Positions 1-7,862 are shown, counted from the stretch's first letter. The stretch: 22,714 nt of DNA from an uncultured Thermomicrobia bacterium (GCA_937968015.1 CALBSO010000140.1:1-22714); one strand, 5' to 3'. Notes: a model not told the origin generated them from the sequence alone. A program made the numbers and translations.

Positions 1-88
1 ACTTGCATACGTCAGGCTTGCAATCGTCTAAGTTCGATTGGCTGCCTACTTAGGTGCCTACGACTCTTGCGGCCATCAATGCGATGCT

Positions 89-964
89 TCAATGCCCAGA
101 GGCGTCGAAATCAGGATTGTGCAATCGCGGCAGGACACTTAGATGACCATATGCATACCTGATTTGATGAACATTGATGCGCATATGCTCGTGCAGGTCG
201 CGTATCTCGTCTATGCGGTTCTCTGGGAAATGGGCTCCCAAGCATACTGCGCGGATGCAATCGCCAATCGGCACATTTATCGGATCATTGTTGGCATCAT
301 CGGAGCCGTCCAACCATACGAACCGATATTCGTGTTCCTGAAGCCAGTCGCTGTCCTTCGTCAGATACAAGCGCCGAGCAAATCTCTCGCGATGCTTCTT
401 CGCAACTGCTGTGATGCCATGCGCTTCAATATCAGCGATAGGAATCGCGCTGGGTCGGTCATAAGTATCGTATCGGTGAAAGTACTCGACCGGCCCATGA
501 ATCATCTGTGCCTCTTCGCAATGAGCGTATTCTTCCATCGTCCGTATGAGCCGCGCTTTATCGAAGAAGACGCATATACCTGTATGATAGTCGGCATATT
601 GCGCCCACATCCGGTCATGGTCGTACCCTTGTCGGAGCGTATGAACACGCACGTCAAGATCGCCGAGCCCCGGCGTTTGGTCCGGTTCATCCTGTGAGAA
701 GCAACCGACGCGACACCCCCACTTCAAGACACGATCTACGTCTCTCTGCCATTCGAGAAACTTCCTGCTGAACGCTTCCGGATCGCTGATAAGTAGTGGA
801 TCATCACCCGACATACCAAAGAACCAAGGATCGGTCTCACGGGGATCATTCGTGCCGACGAGAGAGCCGAGCCTGATCGTGCCACCATGAAGGATGTGTT
901 TGATGGCAGTATCGGCTGACCGATATTGAAACAATATCTCACGCGTGTAGGTATGTGTCAGCAT
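89..964 (-). CDS. DUF2971 domain protein, partner of upstream OLD-like ATPase
   Basis: This 291-residue protein has the pattern of DUF2971: an early YRS segment, an NDPRE motif, GCFSQ, a Trp-rich stretch reading MWAQYADYHTG around residue 120, and a later W-x-EHEYRF motif. The biochemical function of the family is not established to my knowledge, although such genes occur in phage-defence and mobile contexts. The open frame extends to a GTG at 1045, directly after the stop of the ATPase gene. I prefer the ATG at 964, since a GAGAAG ribosome-binding-like sequence precedes it and the conserved domain begins just after; an ATG at 1030 is also possible. Co-orientation and near contact with the ATPase gene indicate co-transcription, so the two may act together. 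No membrane segment or signal peptide is visible. Confidence 0.72.
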   Translation of the reverse strand: MLTHTYTREILFQYRSADTAIKHILHGGTIRLGSLVGTNDPRETDPWFFGMSGDDPLLISDPEAFSRKFLEWQRDVDRVLKWGCRVGCFSQDEPDQTPGLGDLDVRVHTLRQGYDHDRMWAQYADYHTGICVFFDKARLIRTMEEYAHCEEAQMIHGPVEYFHRYDTYDRPSAIPIADIEAHGITAVAKKHRERFARRLYLTKDSDWLQEHEYRFVWLDGSDDANNDPINVPIGDCIRAVCLGAHFPENRIDEIRDLHEHMRINVHQIRYAYGHLSVLPRLHNPDFDASGH

Positions 965-1045
965 CCACTTCTCACGTTTCTTTCGTCGGCCACCGCCCCG
1001 TATCCATCCATAACGTTGTGCTATCAGCATGTCAGGAGCCCGCAC

Positions 1046-2461
1046 TTATGCAGGTGTTCTCGGTCGCTGGTGGCCTTCGATTTCAACCAAGGCCGCATCA
1101 ATGCTGTCGAATATTTCCGTTATCGCTTGGCGAAAGTCGTCGCGTATACGTCCATCCTCGTCAAGCAGGCCATCAATGGGTGATGTCTCCTTCCTCAGTG
1201 GCTTTGTGCGAACGTCATCGGCGGGAATTACAAAGAAGTGGAAACTGGGATACCCGCGCTGCAAGTTCTCCTTACGATCTTCCTTGTTCTTGTCGAGGAT
1301 ACCTACCACTCGCTCGAAGCCGAGTTCTGAAAGCAATCGAGCAATGATCGGCATCTTGTCCGCACCGCCGACTCCCCATCCGTAGAAACTTCCGCCGATG
1401 ACGCGATTCAACTGTTCGGCGATCCTGCGATAGAAAACGACATCTTCTTGCCCCTCCACGAGAATGATGCCATCTTCGAGGAAAAATACTTCGCGCGCGT
1501 CAAGACCGAGTATATGCGGGTTATTCTGGTCACGCAGAAGCCCGCGAATGCCATCCATAGTCGTTGAGGACGGTGAAAAAAGCCTGATGCTATCATCTTG
1601 TTTCGTTACCCGTACTACCTTGCCCCCATTAAGCAAAGCATCCCAACTTACGAAATATGGTGAGTGAGTCGCATATACAACCTGGCGCGTGGCAGCATAT
1701 TCCGCCAAGAGAGCAACGAGCTTTTTCTGTAGGGAAGGATGCAGGGATAATTCTGGCTCATCAATCACGATCACATCATTCTCGGTAGAGTCATACAGGG
1801 CATCTACGATAAACAGGACGCTTATAAGTCCCTCGCCCAATCCTTCGCTACTATGATACGAATCGCGATAGCGCAGCTTCACGTAATATTGTCCCGAGTC
1901 AGATTGGTCAATGTTCCACTCCGGAGTCGGGTCGAGTACCCTGCGCAGAACGTCATCGAATGTCTTCCTGTTACGTTCGTCTTTCTGGATATTGAACAGT
2001 CGTGTGTGGAAATAATCATTCGCTGGTGAGCGCCTCTCTTGATACGGAAAATTCGTCAGATACTCACCTCGCGTTGCTGTTGCCTTGCCGAAATATGGAT
2101 TGAAGGTGCGTCTCGATGGAAGCACAAAGATGCTTGGCATCTTCATAGAAGCGTTGGCGAACGAAGTCTCACTGCCGCCACCGGTGAGCGTTCTGAGCTC
2201 ATTATTTTCGCCTTCACTGTTGTATACACGAATGCTTACACGGTCACTTGCCAGCTTGTTGCGTTTTCCTTCGGTGAAGCTCGGCGGTGCCGTCCTAGAG
2301 ATTGCCGTAAAACCTTCTACAATGGTGGACTTTCCCGCATTGTTCGGTCCAACTATCATTGTGAGGCCGCTGCCACTTTTCCCATTCGGCATCGCCAGCT
2401 CAAGAGCACCGGTGTCTGCAAAACCACGGAGTCCTTCGATCTCAATTCGACTAATGTTCAC
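1046..2461 (-). CDS. OLD-family ATPase with C-terminal TOPRIM-like domain
   Basis: This 471-residue protein has an ABC-type ATPase head: Walker A GPNNAGKS at 38-45, a signature-like SSEGLGEG at 204-211, Walker B VIVIDE at 230-235 and the H-loop THSPYF with His266. A TOPRIM-like region follows, with ILVEGQED containing Glu336, a glycine-rich GVGGADK at 363-369, and LDKNK at 389-393 where many OLD proteins have a DxD. This layout is that of OLD nucleases, as in GajA of Gabija, but the usual UvrD-like GajB partner is absent and a DUF2971 gene follows instead. The start is a GTG preceded by a purine-rich GGGGTGAG. It lies 55 bases after cas1 on the same strand, so it may be read through from the cas1 operon. 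Nuclease activity is uncertain because the acidic pair is altered. Confidence 0.8.
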   Translation of the reverse strand: MNISRIEIEGLRGFADTGALELAMPNGKSGSGLTMIVGPNNAGKSTIVEGFTAISRTAPPSFTEGKRNKLASDRVSIRVYNSEGENNELRTLTGGGSETSFANASMKMPSIFVLPSRRTFNPYFGKATATRGEYLTNFPYQERRSPANDYFHTRLFNIQKDERNRKTFDDVLRRVLDPTPEWNIDQSDSGQYYVKLRYRDSYHSSEGLGEGLISVLFIVDALYDSTENDVIVIDEPELSLHPSLQKKLVALLAEYAATRQVVYATHSPYFVSWDALLNGGKVVRVTKQDDSIRLFSPSSTTMDGIRGLLRDQNNPHILGLDAREVFFLEDGIILVEGQEDVVFYRRIAEQLNRVIGGSFYGWGVGGADKMPIIARLLSELGFERVVGILDKNKEDRKENLQRGYPSFHFFVIPADDVRTKPLRKETSPIDGLLDEDGRIRDDFRQAITEIFDSIDAALVEIEGHQRPRTPA

Positions 2462-2516
2462 CCACTCACCCCACGATCAGCGAAAAATAAACCTGTACCG
2501 AGTGTGTACGATACGA

Positions 2517-4130
2517 TCATACCTTTTCTTCATTGGCGTCAAGTAGCAAGTGCCAATGCCGCGCATGGGGTGTGCTCTGTCCTTGCCGTATCCGCGAACA
2601 CTGCCGCTTCGACAGCCCGGTCGCCTCCATCAGCATACTTAGCGGGACGCTCTGAATTCTTGGCAGTACCTCGCGCACAAACACACCGGGAGCGCACTTC
2701 TCTGGGTGTTCCCGTTCCCATTCCTTGGCCGCCCGCCTCCGCTCGCTCATCTGCTCACTCTGCTGTCGTAAGGCCTCGTTCGTCTTTGTCGGGTCTTGCC
2801 CCGCCGCGCGCATCCGTGCCAGCGCATCAGGGCCGCTCGTTATCAAAGACGCTAGTTTCTCGGCGTCGTGTTCCGGTAGGCAGGCGTCGCAGTACCGGCG
2901 ATTCCTGTCCGCGAGCGGTATGCCACACATCCAGCACGTTGCCGGGAGTGCGGGGCCATCCGCTACCACCGTCCGCTTCGGGTCGCGTCGCACCCCATCC
3001 CGCCCGGCACTGCGGTTCGCCTGTGTCAACAAGGTGGGCAAGGGCGCGCGTTCGTGCGACCGTCCCGTGCTCTTCCCGCGCACCGTGACACGGCTGTGCA
3101 AAGGCTTCGCGGTCGCATCGCCTGTAAACAGTGCATACGCAACCCGTTCGGCAATCGGTGCAATCGCCGCTGTCCATAGTGGCGCGGTTTCCGCAAGCAC
3201 CTTCGTGAGTGGAGGCAGGATGCGGCAGACACCTTGCCGGTTCTCGAAAAAGTCGCGGGCGCGCAAGGTGCGGGTAGTGAGCATGTCGAGCACGAACGCA
3301 TCCACTTGGGGGCGTACTGCTTCCATCAGGTCGCAGGCGAGCGAGTCCCGTCCGCGCTGATCGGCGTGCATCACCCCGATGCCGGGGTCCAAGCCGACTG
3401 CGAGGGCGGCGATGCGCGCTTCGGCTTCCACGATGGCATAGAGATAGTTGAGCATGGCGTTTGCGGGATTCGTCGCGTTACGCGGGCCGTTGGATACGAG
3501 CGAACTGCGTGGCCCGAAAGTATGCCAATGATCGGGCAGGCGCTCGCGATCTTGGCGGGCAAAGCGTAGCGGCGTCGGTTCCCACGCTCGCCAGTATGCC
3601 CGTGCCGCGTCCGCTTCCACGACACGCAGGGTATCCGGGGTGTCGGCCCACGAAAGCGCATCGCTTGCTCGCTGAATCACGAATCGCGCATCTTCCGTAT
3701 CGGGCAGGCTTGCCAACACCGCTGCTTGCCCAGTCAGTTTCTCCCAGATAAGGCCACGGGCAAGAGCGACGCCTGTTCCATTGAACGCCGCCATTGCTTG
3801 TGCGCGTCGCAGTCGGGCGTCGTCAAGACCGATGGTGCCGGACGCAACGATAACGTTACCATCGGCGTCAATCTGCACGAACGCCGCGCCAATGTCATGC
3901 AGCCAACGCAAGGCGTCAAAGGAGATAGTGCCGGTATGCCCGATGACGACAAGGCGTTTGACATCGCGCACAACGCGCGAGAAGCGACCGCTTCGCCGCT
4001 CCCTCCCGATGCCATCTTCGGCTACCAGATGGCCGCGCTCGACTGCGACGCGGATACCGTAGCCGCTAAGTACCACGACGCCGTTCCGGGCTGTTATGGT
4101 GGCGGCGAGGGGTGTAGACTCGTCTCGCAT
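2517..4130 (-). CDS. cas1: Solo Cas1 integrase (casposase-like) with C-terminal zinc finger and HTH
   Basis: This 537-residue protein has a Cas1 fold. The N-terminal beta domain spans about 10-100. The helical catalytic domain contains NYLYAIVEAEAR with Glu235, GVMHADQRGR with His255, and SLACDLMEAVRP with Asp267, so the metal-binding triad is intact. It is much longer than CRISPR Cas1 (about 300-340 residues). The extra C-terminus holds a zinc finger (C399-x2-C402, C414-x2-C417) and a helix-turn-helix at about 486-530. There is no cas2, effector gene or CRISPR array here, and a PolB lies 4 kb away, so it probably integrates the ends of a mobile element rather than spacers. The ATG at 4130 follows AAGAGG and overlaps the MerR-like gene by 37 bases, suggesting translational coupling. 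A stand-alone Cas1 of other function is the alternative. Confidence 0.9.
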   Translation of the reverse strand: MRDESTPLAATITARNGVVVLSGYGIRVAVERGHLVAEDGIGRERRSGRFSRVVRDVKRLVVIGHTGTISFDALRWLHDIGAAFVQIDADGNVIVASGTIGLDDARLRRAQAMAAFNGTGVALARGLIWEKLTGQAAVLASLPDTEDARFVIQRASDALSWADTPDTLRVVEADAARAYWRAWEPTPLRFARQDRERLPDHWHTFGPRSSLVSNGPRNATNPANAMLNYLYAIVEAEARIAALAVGLDPGIGVMHADQRGRDSLACDLMEAVRPQVDAFVLDMLTTRTLRARDFFENRQGVCRILPPLTKVLAETAPLWTAAIAPIAERVAYALFTGDATAKPLHSRVTVRGKSTGRSHERAPLPTLLTQANRSAGRDGVRRDPKRTVVADGPALPATCWMCGIPLADRNRRYCDACLPEHDAEKLASLITSGPDALARMRAAGQDPTKTNEALRQQSEQMSERRRAAKEWEREHPEKCAPGVFVREVLPRIQSVPLSMLMEATGLSKRQCSRIRQGQSTPHARHWHLLLDANEEKV

Positions 4131-5173
4131 GGGGAAGCCTCTTTTCCTTGTGTCTTGCCATGCGACGGTTGCCGCCGTCGCATGGCCTTTTTCATAGCCG
4201 CGTCGTGATCCGTAGAGATTGTCTCAAGTGTCAGACGCAACGACCCCAACTGCGAGAGTGCGCCCATCACTTGCTGATACCCCGTAGCGAAGCCCCGCAT
4301 TTGCCGAAGTCCGAGCCAGTGCAGGACGAAGCCAGGCTGTACGTCCTCTCCCACGTTCTCACTGCTGGGAAGGAACGCGTGCATAAACTTGTTCTTTCCG
4401 ACGAAGCGTTCGATGACGTATAGAACGTTATCTATCACCGCGAGAGTGACGCGCAATTCCTCGCGAGCAGTTACCAAGCCTTCGTCCGTTGTAGTTTCGA
4501 GCACACGCCGCAACTGTCGGACATTGAGCAGACATGCCATCTCCTGAACGGTCTCGGTGACGCTCCCCTGCAAGAGTTCTTTCAGACCGCTGATCTTCGA
4601 TTCGTATGCCTCATCAATGCGCAAGCCGCGCTCAATGAGGTCTTCGTCGTCCCCCTGCCACCCCGTGAAGGTGCCATCATAGACAGAGAGAATGATGCGC
4701 AGCACGCGACGAAAGCCTGTTCGTCTGATCCTCTGGCGTATCGTGCCAATGAGCGGCGTAGTCGAGCGCTTCGTCAGACTGTCAATCAGTTCGTCGGAGA
4801 GCCCGTCGTACCTATGGGCGAATTCCACGAACCTCTCAATCTCAGTGAGTGCTCGTTCCACCGGATCGCGTGCGAACGCGGGCGCGACTTCGTATCCGTG
4901 CCACCACAACTGCCAGCCCGCTCGTGGCAGGCTGCGCTTTTCTGCCAATGCCCGGCAGAGCGCGACGGCTTGTTCGCCGGTTCCGAGTGGATAGATCGTC
5001 TCGCTCCCACGCCCATCGCGTCCGGGGAAGAGACGAGGAATCTCTTTACCGATGGGTGGGAGCAAGCCCGCGCGATGCCACCGCACGAGTTGTGTCTCGC
5101 TGACGGTGAACCCTTGCGCCCGCGCTGTCTCGATCACGTCTTCGACTCGTTCGCCCACTAGGGTATCGCGCAT
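4094..5173 (-). CDS. MerR-like winged-HTH protein heading the cas1 operon
   Basis: This 359-residue protein starts with a MerR-type winged helix: a recognition helix around residues 22-35 (SETQLVRWHRAGLLPP) and a wing ending in a tyrosine-containing SETIYPLG near 58. The remaining 280 residues are helical and unassigned, much longer than the short dimerisation helix of classical MerR regulators. The open frame extends far upstream to 6166, but that part is antisense to the ParB-like gene and is discarded. The ATG at 5173 lacks a Shine-Dalgarno sequence, and a good promoter lies so close that the mRNA would begin at or near the ATG. The 3' end overlaps cas1 by 37 bases. It is likely a regulator of the element or a DNA-binding accessory factor for Cas1; the effector is unknown. 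Confidence 0.7.
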   Translation of the reverse strand: MRDTLVGERVEDVIETARAQGFTVSETQLVRWHRAGLLPPIGKEIPRLFPGRDGRGSETIYPLGTGEQAVALCRALAEKRSLPRAGWQLWWHGYEVAPAFARDPVERALTEIERFVEFAHRYDGLSDELIDSLTKRSTTPLIGTIRQRIRRTGFRRVLRIILSVYDGTFTGWQGDDEDLIERGLRIDEAYESKISGLKELLQGSVTETVQEMACLLNVRQLRRVLETTTDEGLVTAREELRVTLAVIDNVLYVIERFVGKNKFMHAFLPSSENVGEDVQPGFVLHWLGLRQMRGFATGYQQVMGALSQLGSLRLTLETISTDHDAAMKKAMRRRQPSHGKTQGKEASPCETSLHPSPPP

Positions 5174-5179
5174 GTACCC

Positions 5180-5208
5180 ATGATATATCCCTACGCGAGA
5201 TAGTGCAA
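5180..5208 (-). promoter_or_regulatory. Sigma-70-type promoter of the merR-like/cas1 operon, probably leaderless
   Basis: On the minus strand TTGCAC (5208-5203) is followed after 17 bases by TATCAT (5185-5180). Six bases then separate it from the ATG at 5173, so transcription is expected to begin on or next to the start codon. The lack of a Shine-Dalgarno sequence agrees with a leaderless transcript. Confidence 0.55.
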
Positions 5209-5287
5209 CTATGGGGTTCACATTGCGTTCTCGCGGGCGGATGATGGCTGTGTAAGGCGGTGAGGGTTCATCGCCTGAACAGTCGTT

Positions 5288-5324
5288 AGAAGGGAGTTCG
5301 CAGAAGGGAGTTCGCAGAATGGAG
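5288..5324 (+). repeat. Tandem 14-base direct repeat in the divergent control region
   Basis: The unit AGAAGGGAGTTCGC occurs twice back to back (5288-5301 and 5302-5315), and a degenerate third start, AGAATGGAG, follows and contains the start codon of the downstream gene. The second copy supplies its Shine-Dalgarno sequence. The repeat could be an operator for one of the element's HTH proteins or a simple local duplication. Confidence 0.6.
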
Positions 5325-5558
5325 ATGTTCCTGAGTGTTGCTGATGCGTCGCGCATCTTAGGAGTGACGACGCAGACAGTACGGCTAATGATCCGACGCG
5401 GTGATCTGCTGGTGACGGCGCGGACGGAAGGCGGCATCCACCTCTTCCGCCGTGCCGATGTGGAAGGGCTGGCGTCACAGCGCGCCCTGCACGGGGAACG
5501 TCGCGACGCCCTCACAGAACAGCGGGCACGGACGCTGGAAGGGGCAGGTGTTGCATGA
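5319..5558 (+). CDS. Small excisionase/MerR-type helix-turn-helix protein
   Basis: This 79-residue protein is almost entirely one DNA-binding domain of the excisionase-like MerR superfamily: FLSVADASRILGVTTQTVRL at about 4-23, followed by IRRGDLL and a wing ending in HLFRRADVEGLA. Such proteins bend DNA or regulate excision in mobile elements. The ATG at 5319 is preceded by AAGGGAG eight bases upstream; an in-frame ATG at 5325 is possible. It is the first gene of the rightward operon, and its stop overlaps the ParB-like start in an ATGA. It lies opposite the MerR-like gene across a 145-base shared control region. A role in controlling the two operons or in excision is inferred from position. 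Confidence 0.75.
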   Translation: MEMFLSVADASRILGVTTQTVRLMIRRGDLLVTARTEGGIHLFRRADVEGLASQRALHGERRDALTEQRARTLEGAGVA

Positions 5559-6367
5559 GTACGCAGACGGCGATTCCCCTTGCGGATATTCAGGTAGATG
5601 GGTCTCTGCAACCGCGTCTCATCGGTCTCGACGCGGACCATGTGCGGAGATTGCAGGAGACACCGGATGACTGGCCGCCGCTCATTGTCGTGCGGCGCGA
5701 CGGGCAGTATGTACTCCTTGACGGCTTCCATCGCGTGGCTGCCGCGCAAAACCTCGGCATGGAAGCAGTGCATGCGACGGTTGCGCCCTTCCCGCAGGAT
5801 GGCGACCTTGCGCGACTCGCTTTCGCGGCTAACCTCGCCCACGGGTTGCCCCTCACTCTCTCGGATAAGCGGACGCGCGCCGAACGCCTGCTGACTGAAC
5901 AGCCCGATGTCTCCAATATGGAGATCGCTCGGCAAGTCGCGCTTTCGCCCACGACGATCGCGACTATCCGGCAACGGCTGGAAGAGGCCGCAACGATTGC
6001 GCCCGTCGAACAGCGCGTCGGGCGCGGGGGCTATACCTTCACTGCCAGCAATCCCGAACGCACGCCCGGCACGCTGCCTGAAGTGGGTGTGACCGAGCAG
6101 ATCGCCGATACATTGGGGAAACTCTTCATCCCTGCGGAGCGTACGCAGCAGCGGCGGATCGTCCAATACTTGCAGCGGCTCGCGGTGGCATTAGACGACC
6201 AGTACGATTTGGACGGCTGGGAGAGCGCCGAAGATGCCGCTGAAGCGTGCCGTTTGGCAACGGGCGAGGAGCGCGCTGCGGCGCTCGCCGAACGGCTCGG
6301 CCCGACCAGCGGGTACATCTATGACGTGGCGTTGGCACTCGGCTACACCGAGGAATCCGCGCCATGA
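5555..6367 (+). CDS. StrR-like ParB-domain DNA-binding protein
   Basis: This 270-residue protein has a ParB/sulfiredoxin-fold N-terminus with the hallmark DGFHR at 56-60 (LLDGFHRVAAAQ). It also has NLAHGLPLTLSDKR at 93-106, a stretch typical of StrR-type ParB-like regulators, and a helix-turn-helix at about 119-142 (SNMEIARQVALSPTTIATIR). Classical ParB works with ParA, but no parA is present, so chromosome-style segregation is unlikely. ParB-fold proteins in mobile elements may act as CTP-dependent clamps, regulators or nucleases, and the sequence alone does not decide. Its start overlaps the preceding stop and its own stop overlaps the Mom-like start, both as ATGA, showing a tightly coupled operon. 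Confidence 0.82.
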   Translation: MSTQTAIPLADIQVDGSLQPRLIGLDADHVRRLQETPDDWPPLIVVRRDGQYVLLDGFHRVAAAQNLGMEAVHATVAPFPQDGDLARLAFAANLAHGLPLTLSDKRTRAERLLTEQPDVSNMEIARQVALSPTTIATIRQRLEEAATIAPVEQRVGRGGYTFTASNPERTPGTLPEVGVTEQIADTLGKLFIPAERTQQRRIVQYLQRLAVALDDQYDLDGWESAEDAAEACRLATGEERAAALAERLGPTSGYIYDVALALGYTEESAP

Positions 6368-7098
6368 TACCCAGTCCATCAGCCCCCACCGTGCGCGGGT
6401 CGTTCAATCAGCAGGATGCCGCAGATTCCACTGCGGCGATGGCGGTGCAAGCCCGACCCCCGCGCTCCCTCCTCAAGTCGCTCGTCGTGCGTCCGGTACT
6501 ACCGAATGTCGTGCGCCCGCTCATTGCGGAGCGGCATTACCTCCATTCCATGCCCGCCGCACCCCGCCGCTGCTACGGCGTCTATCTCGGTGACGACCTG
6601 CACGGCGCGGTGGTCTTCACCAGCGGTCCCCGGCAGGGCTTCCTCTTGCTGGCAGCGGCACGACCGCAAGAGGTGTCCGAGTTGGCCCGCCTCTGGCTCA
6701 GTGATGCGTTGCCGCCGAACAGCGAGAGTCGCGTTTTGGGCATCATCCTGCGTACCCTGCGGCAAACCACGCCTTGGAAACTGCTGCTGTCGTACGCCGA
6801 CCCCGCCGCCGGGCATGTCGGCACTATCTACCAGGCGACCGGCTGGGTGTACCTCGGGCAGACGGAACCGAACACCTATGTCCGGCTTGCGGACGGTGAG
6901 GTGCATCACCCCCGCAGCATCTATACCCGGTTCGGCAGCAACAATGTCGGGCATCTGCGTGCCACGGGTGTTTCCGCTACGCGAGTGCCGGTGGCGGGCA
7001 AGCATCGCTACGCCTACTTCCTCGATCCGTCCTGGCGCTGGCGGCTGCGTGGACACGCACAGCCCTATCCGCACGCATCGTGTCGCGGGCCACCATGA
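6364..7098 (+). CDS. Mom-like adenine-modification protein (GNAT-fold family)
   Basis: This 244-residue protein resembles the phage Mu Mom family, which adds a carbamoylmethyl-type group to adenine N6 and protects phage DNA from restriction. Family-type signatures are visible: RHYLHSMP with His58 and Tyr59, ELARLWLSDALPPNSESRVLG at about 106-126, and SYADPAAGHVGTIYQATGW at 143-161 with Asp146 and Tyr156. A His-Tyr pair, an Asp and a Tyr are the residue types I recall being implicated in Mu Mom; exact equivalence is not verified here. The start at 6364 overlaps the ParB-like stop. In this element it could modify the element's own DNA, or act as an anti-restriction gene. A GNAT-type acyltransferase with another substrate is the main alternative. 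Confidence 0.75.
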   Translation: MIPSPSAPTVRGSFNQQDAADSTAAMAVQARPPRSLLKSLVVRPVLPNVVRPLIAERHYLHSMPAAPRRCYGVYLGDDLHGAVVFTSGPRQGFLLLAAARPQEVSELARLWLSDALPPNSESRVLGIILRTLRQTTPWKLLLSYADPAAGHVGTIYQATGWVYLGQTEPNTYVRLADGEVHHPRSIYTRFGSNNVGHLRATGVSATRVPVAGKHRYAYFLDPSWRWRLRGHAQPYPHASCRGPP

Positions 7099-7124
7099 GC
7101 GCGATTTGAAGCGGCAATAAAGGA

Positions 7125-7155
7125 GTCTGCGGCGAGGGACAAACTCACCGCAGAC
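7125..7155. other. Strong hairpin between the mom-like gene and the next gene
   Basis: GTCTGCGG (7125-7132) pairs perfectly with CCGCAGAC (7148-7155), and inner GAG/CTC bases can extend it. No T run follows, so it is not a standard intrinsic terminator. It may attenuate or protect the transcript at the junction between the two parts of the rightward operon. Confidence 0.5.
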
Positions 7156-7164
7156 TGTACCAGA

Positions 7165-7192
7165 TTGAGATGTCAACGATGGAGATTATACC
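7165..7192 (+). promoter_or_regulatory. Possible internal promoter before the 212-residue HTH protein
   Basis: TTGAGA (7165-7170) is followed after 16 bases by TATACC (7187-7192). A TACCAGAT-type segment occurs at both 7158 and 7189, so this may be an operator-bearing promoter. The expected start would lie inside the GAGGTG ribosome-binding sequence of the gene at 7208, which weakens the case. Confidence 0.3.
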
Positions 7193-7207
7193 AGATGAGG
7201 TGCGCTG

Positions 7208-7846
7208 ATGGCCCGCGCACCGATCACCCGCAGCAATCCCTACACCCCGCACTCCGGCCAGTTTGCAGGGCAGACGTTCCACTCGGAGCGGCAATACCGC
7301 AACGCGCTCGCCCGCCAGAAGGGGTTCGCGTCGTGGTATCAGCAGCAACGCTCTCCCAAGCCCGTGCGCACACCCGCCGCCGCTGCACGGCTCACCCCCG
7401 CCGAGCGGGAAGCGCGGCAGGACGCCCTCCACGCGCTGAGTCTGATGCGGCGGGGCACGTCACTATCGCGGGCGGCGAAGGACGCCCATACGACGCCCAA
7501 CGCCGTCCAACGCTATGCGGGCAGTGCGCTCATCAAGGATACCAGTGGCCGGTACGTCGCGAAGTCGCGCGACAAACTGTACCGCCCGATGCGCTTCCTC
7601 ACCCCGAACGGCTCCATCACCCTCGACGTGCGCGACAACCGCACCGCTACCCGGATCGCCCGCTACATGAACGCGGTGCGCTGGTACGTCCGCACCGGCG
7701 ATGATCGCGCCCTCACCGCCTTCAAAGGGAAGTCCATTCAGGTCGGCGGGCAGCACTATGACTTTGTGACCGATCTCGATGCGCTCGACCGACTCGGCGA
7801 CGCGGGCGAACTGCGCTTCGAGGACTTGTACGACCATTCGGCATGA
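7208..7846 (+). CDS. Unknown 212-residue HTH protein of the element
   Basis: I do not recognise a named family. Residues 10-48 form a basic, aromatic N-terminal segment (NPYTPHSGQF then FHSERQYRNALARQKGF). An HTH-like helix pair lies at about 76-105 (SLMRRGTSLSRAAKDAHTTP), resembling the first helices of resolvase or transposase HTH domains. The C-terminal 100 residues, with SITLDVRDNRTATRIARYMN, are predicted mixed alpha/beta and end in an acidic tail. There is no visible catalytic signature or zinc cluster. The ATG at 7208 follows a GAGGTG sequence. The gene lies between the Mom-like and HNH genes on the same strand, so a DNA-binding accessory or replication role is possible but unproven. 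Confidence 0.65.
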   Translation: MARAPITRSNPYTPHSGQFAGQTFHSERQYRNALARQKGFASWYQQQRSPKPVRTPAAAARLTPAEREARQDALHALSLMRRGTSLSRAAKDAHTTPNAVQRYAGSALIKDTSGRYVAKSRDKLYRPMRFLTPNGSITLDVRDNRTATRIARYMNAVRWYVRTGDDRALTAFKGKSIQVGGQHYDFVTDLDALDRLGDAGELRFEDLYDHSA

Positions 7847-7862
7847 GAAAGGAATCACTGCG

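Noticed and set aside
2462..2516. Possible element end between cas1 and the ATPase gene (GTAC-spaced palindrome near 2495-2510)
   Set aside because: The palindrome is only four bases per arm and no matching copy was found at the right side; co-orientation suggests read-through instead.
2039..3088. 349-codon plus-strand open frame opposite the cas1 and ATPase genes
   Set aside because: It overlaps two genes with intact catalytic motifs and has no coherent domain.
5174..6166. Upstream extension of the MerR-like frame to 690 codons
   Set aside because: The extension is antisense to the ParB-like and small HTH genes and is Arg/Ser-rich; the winged-helix domain and promoter support the start at 5173.
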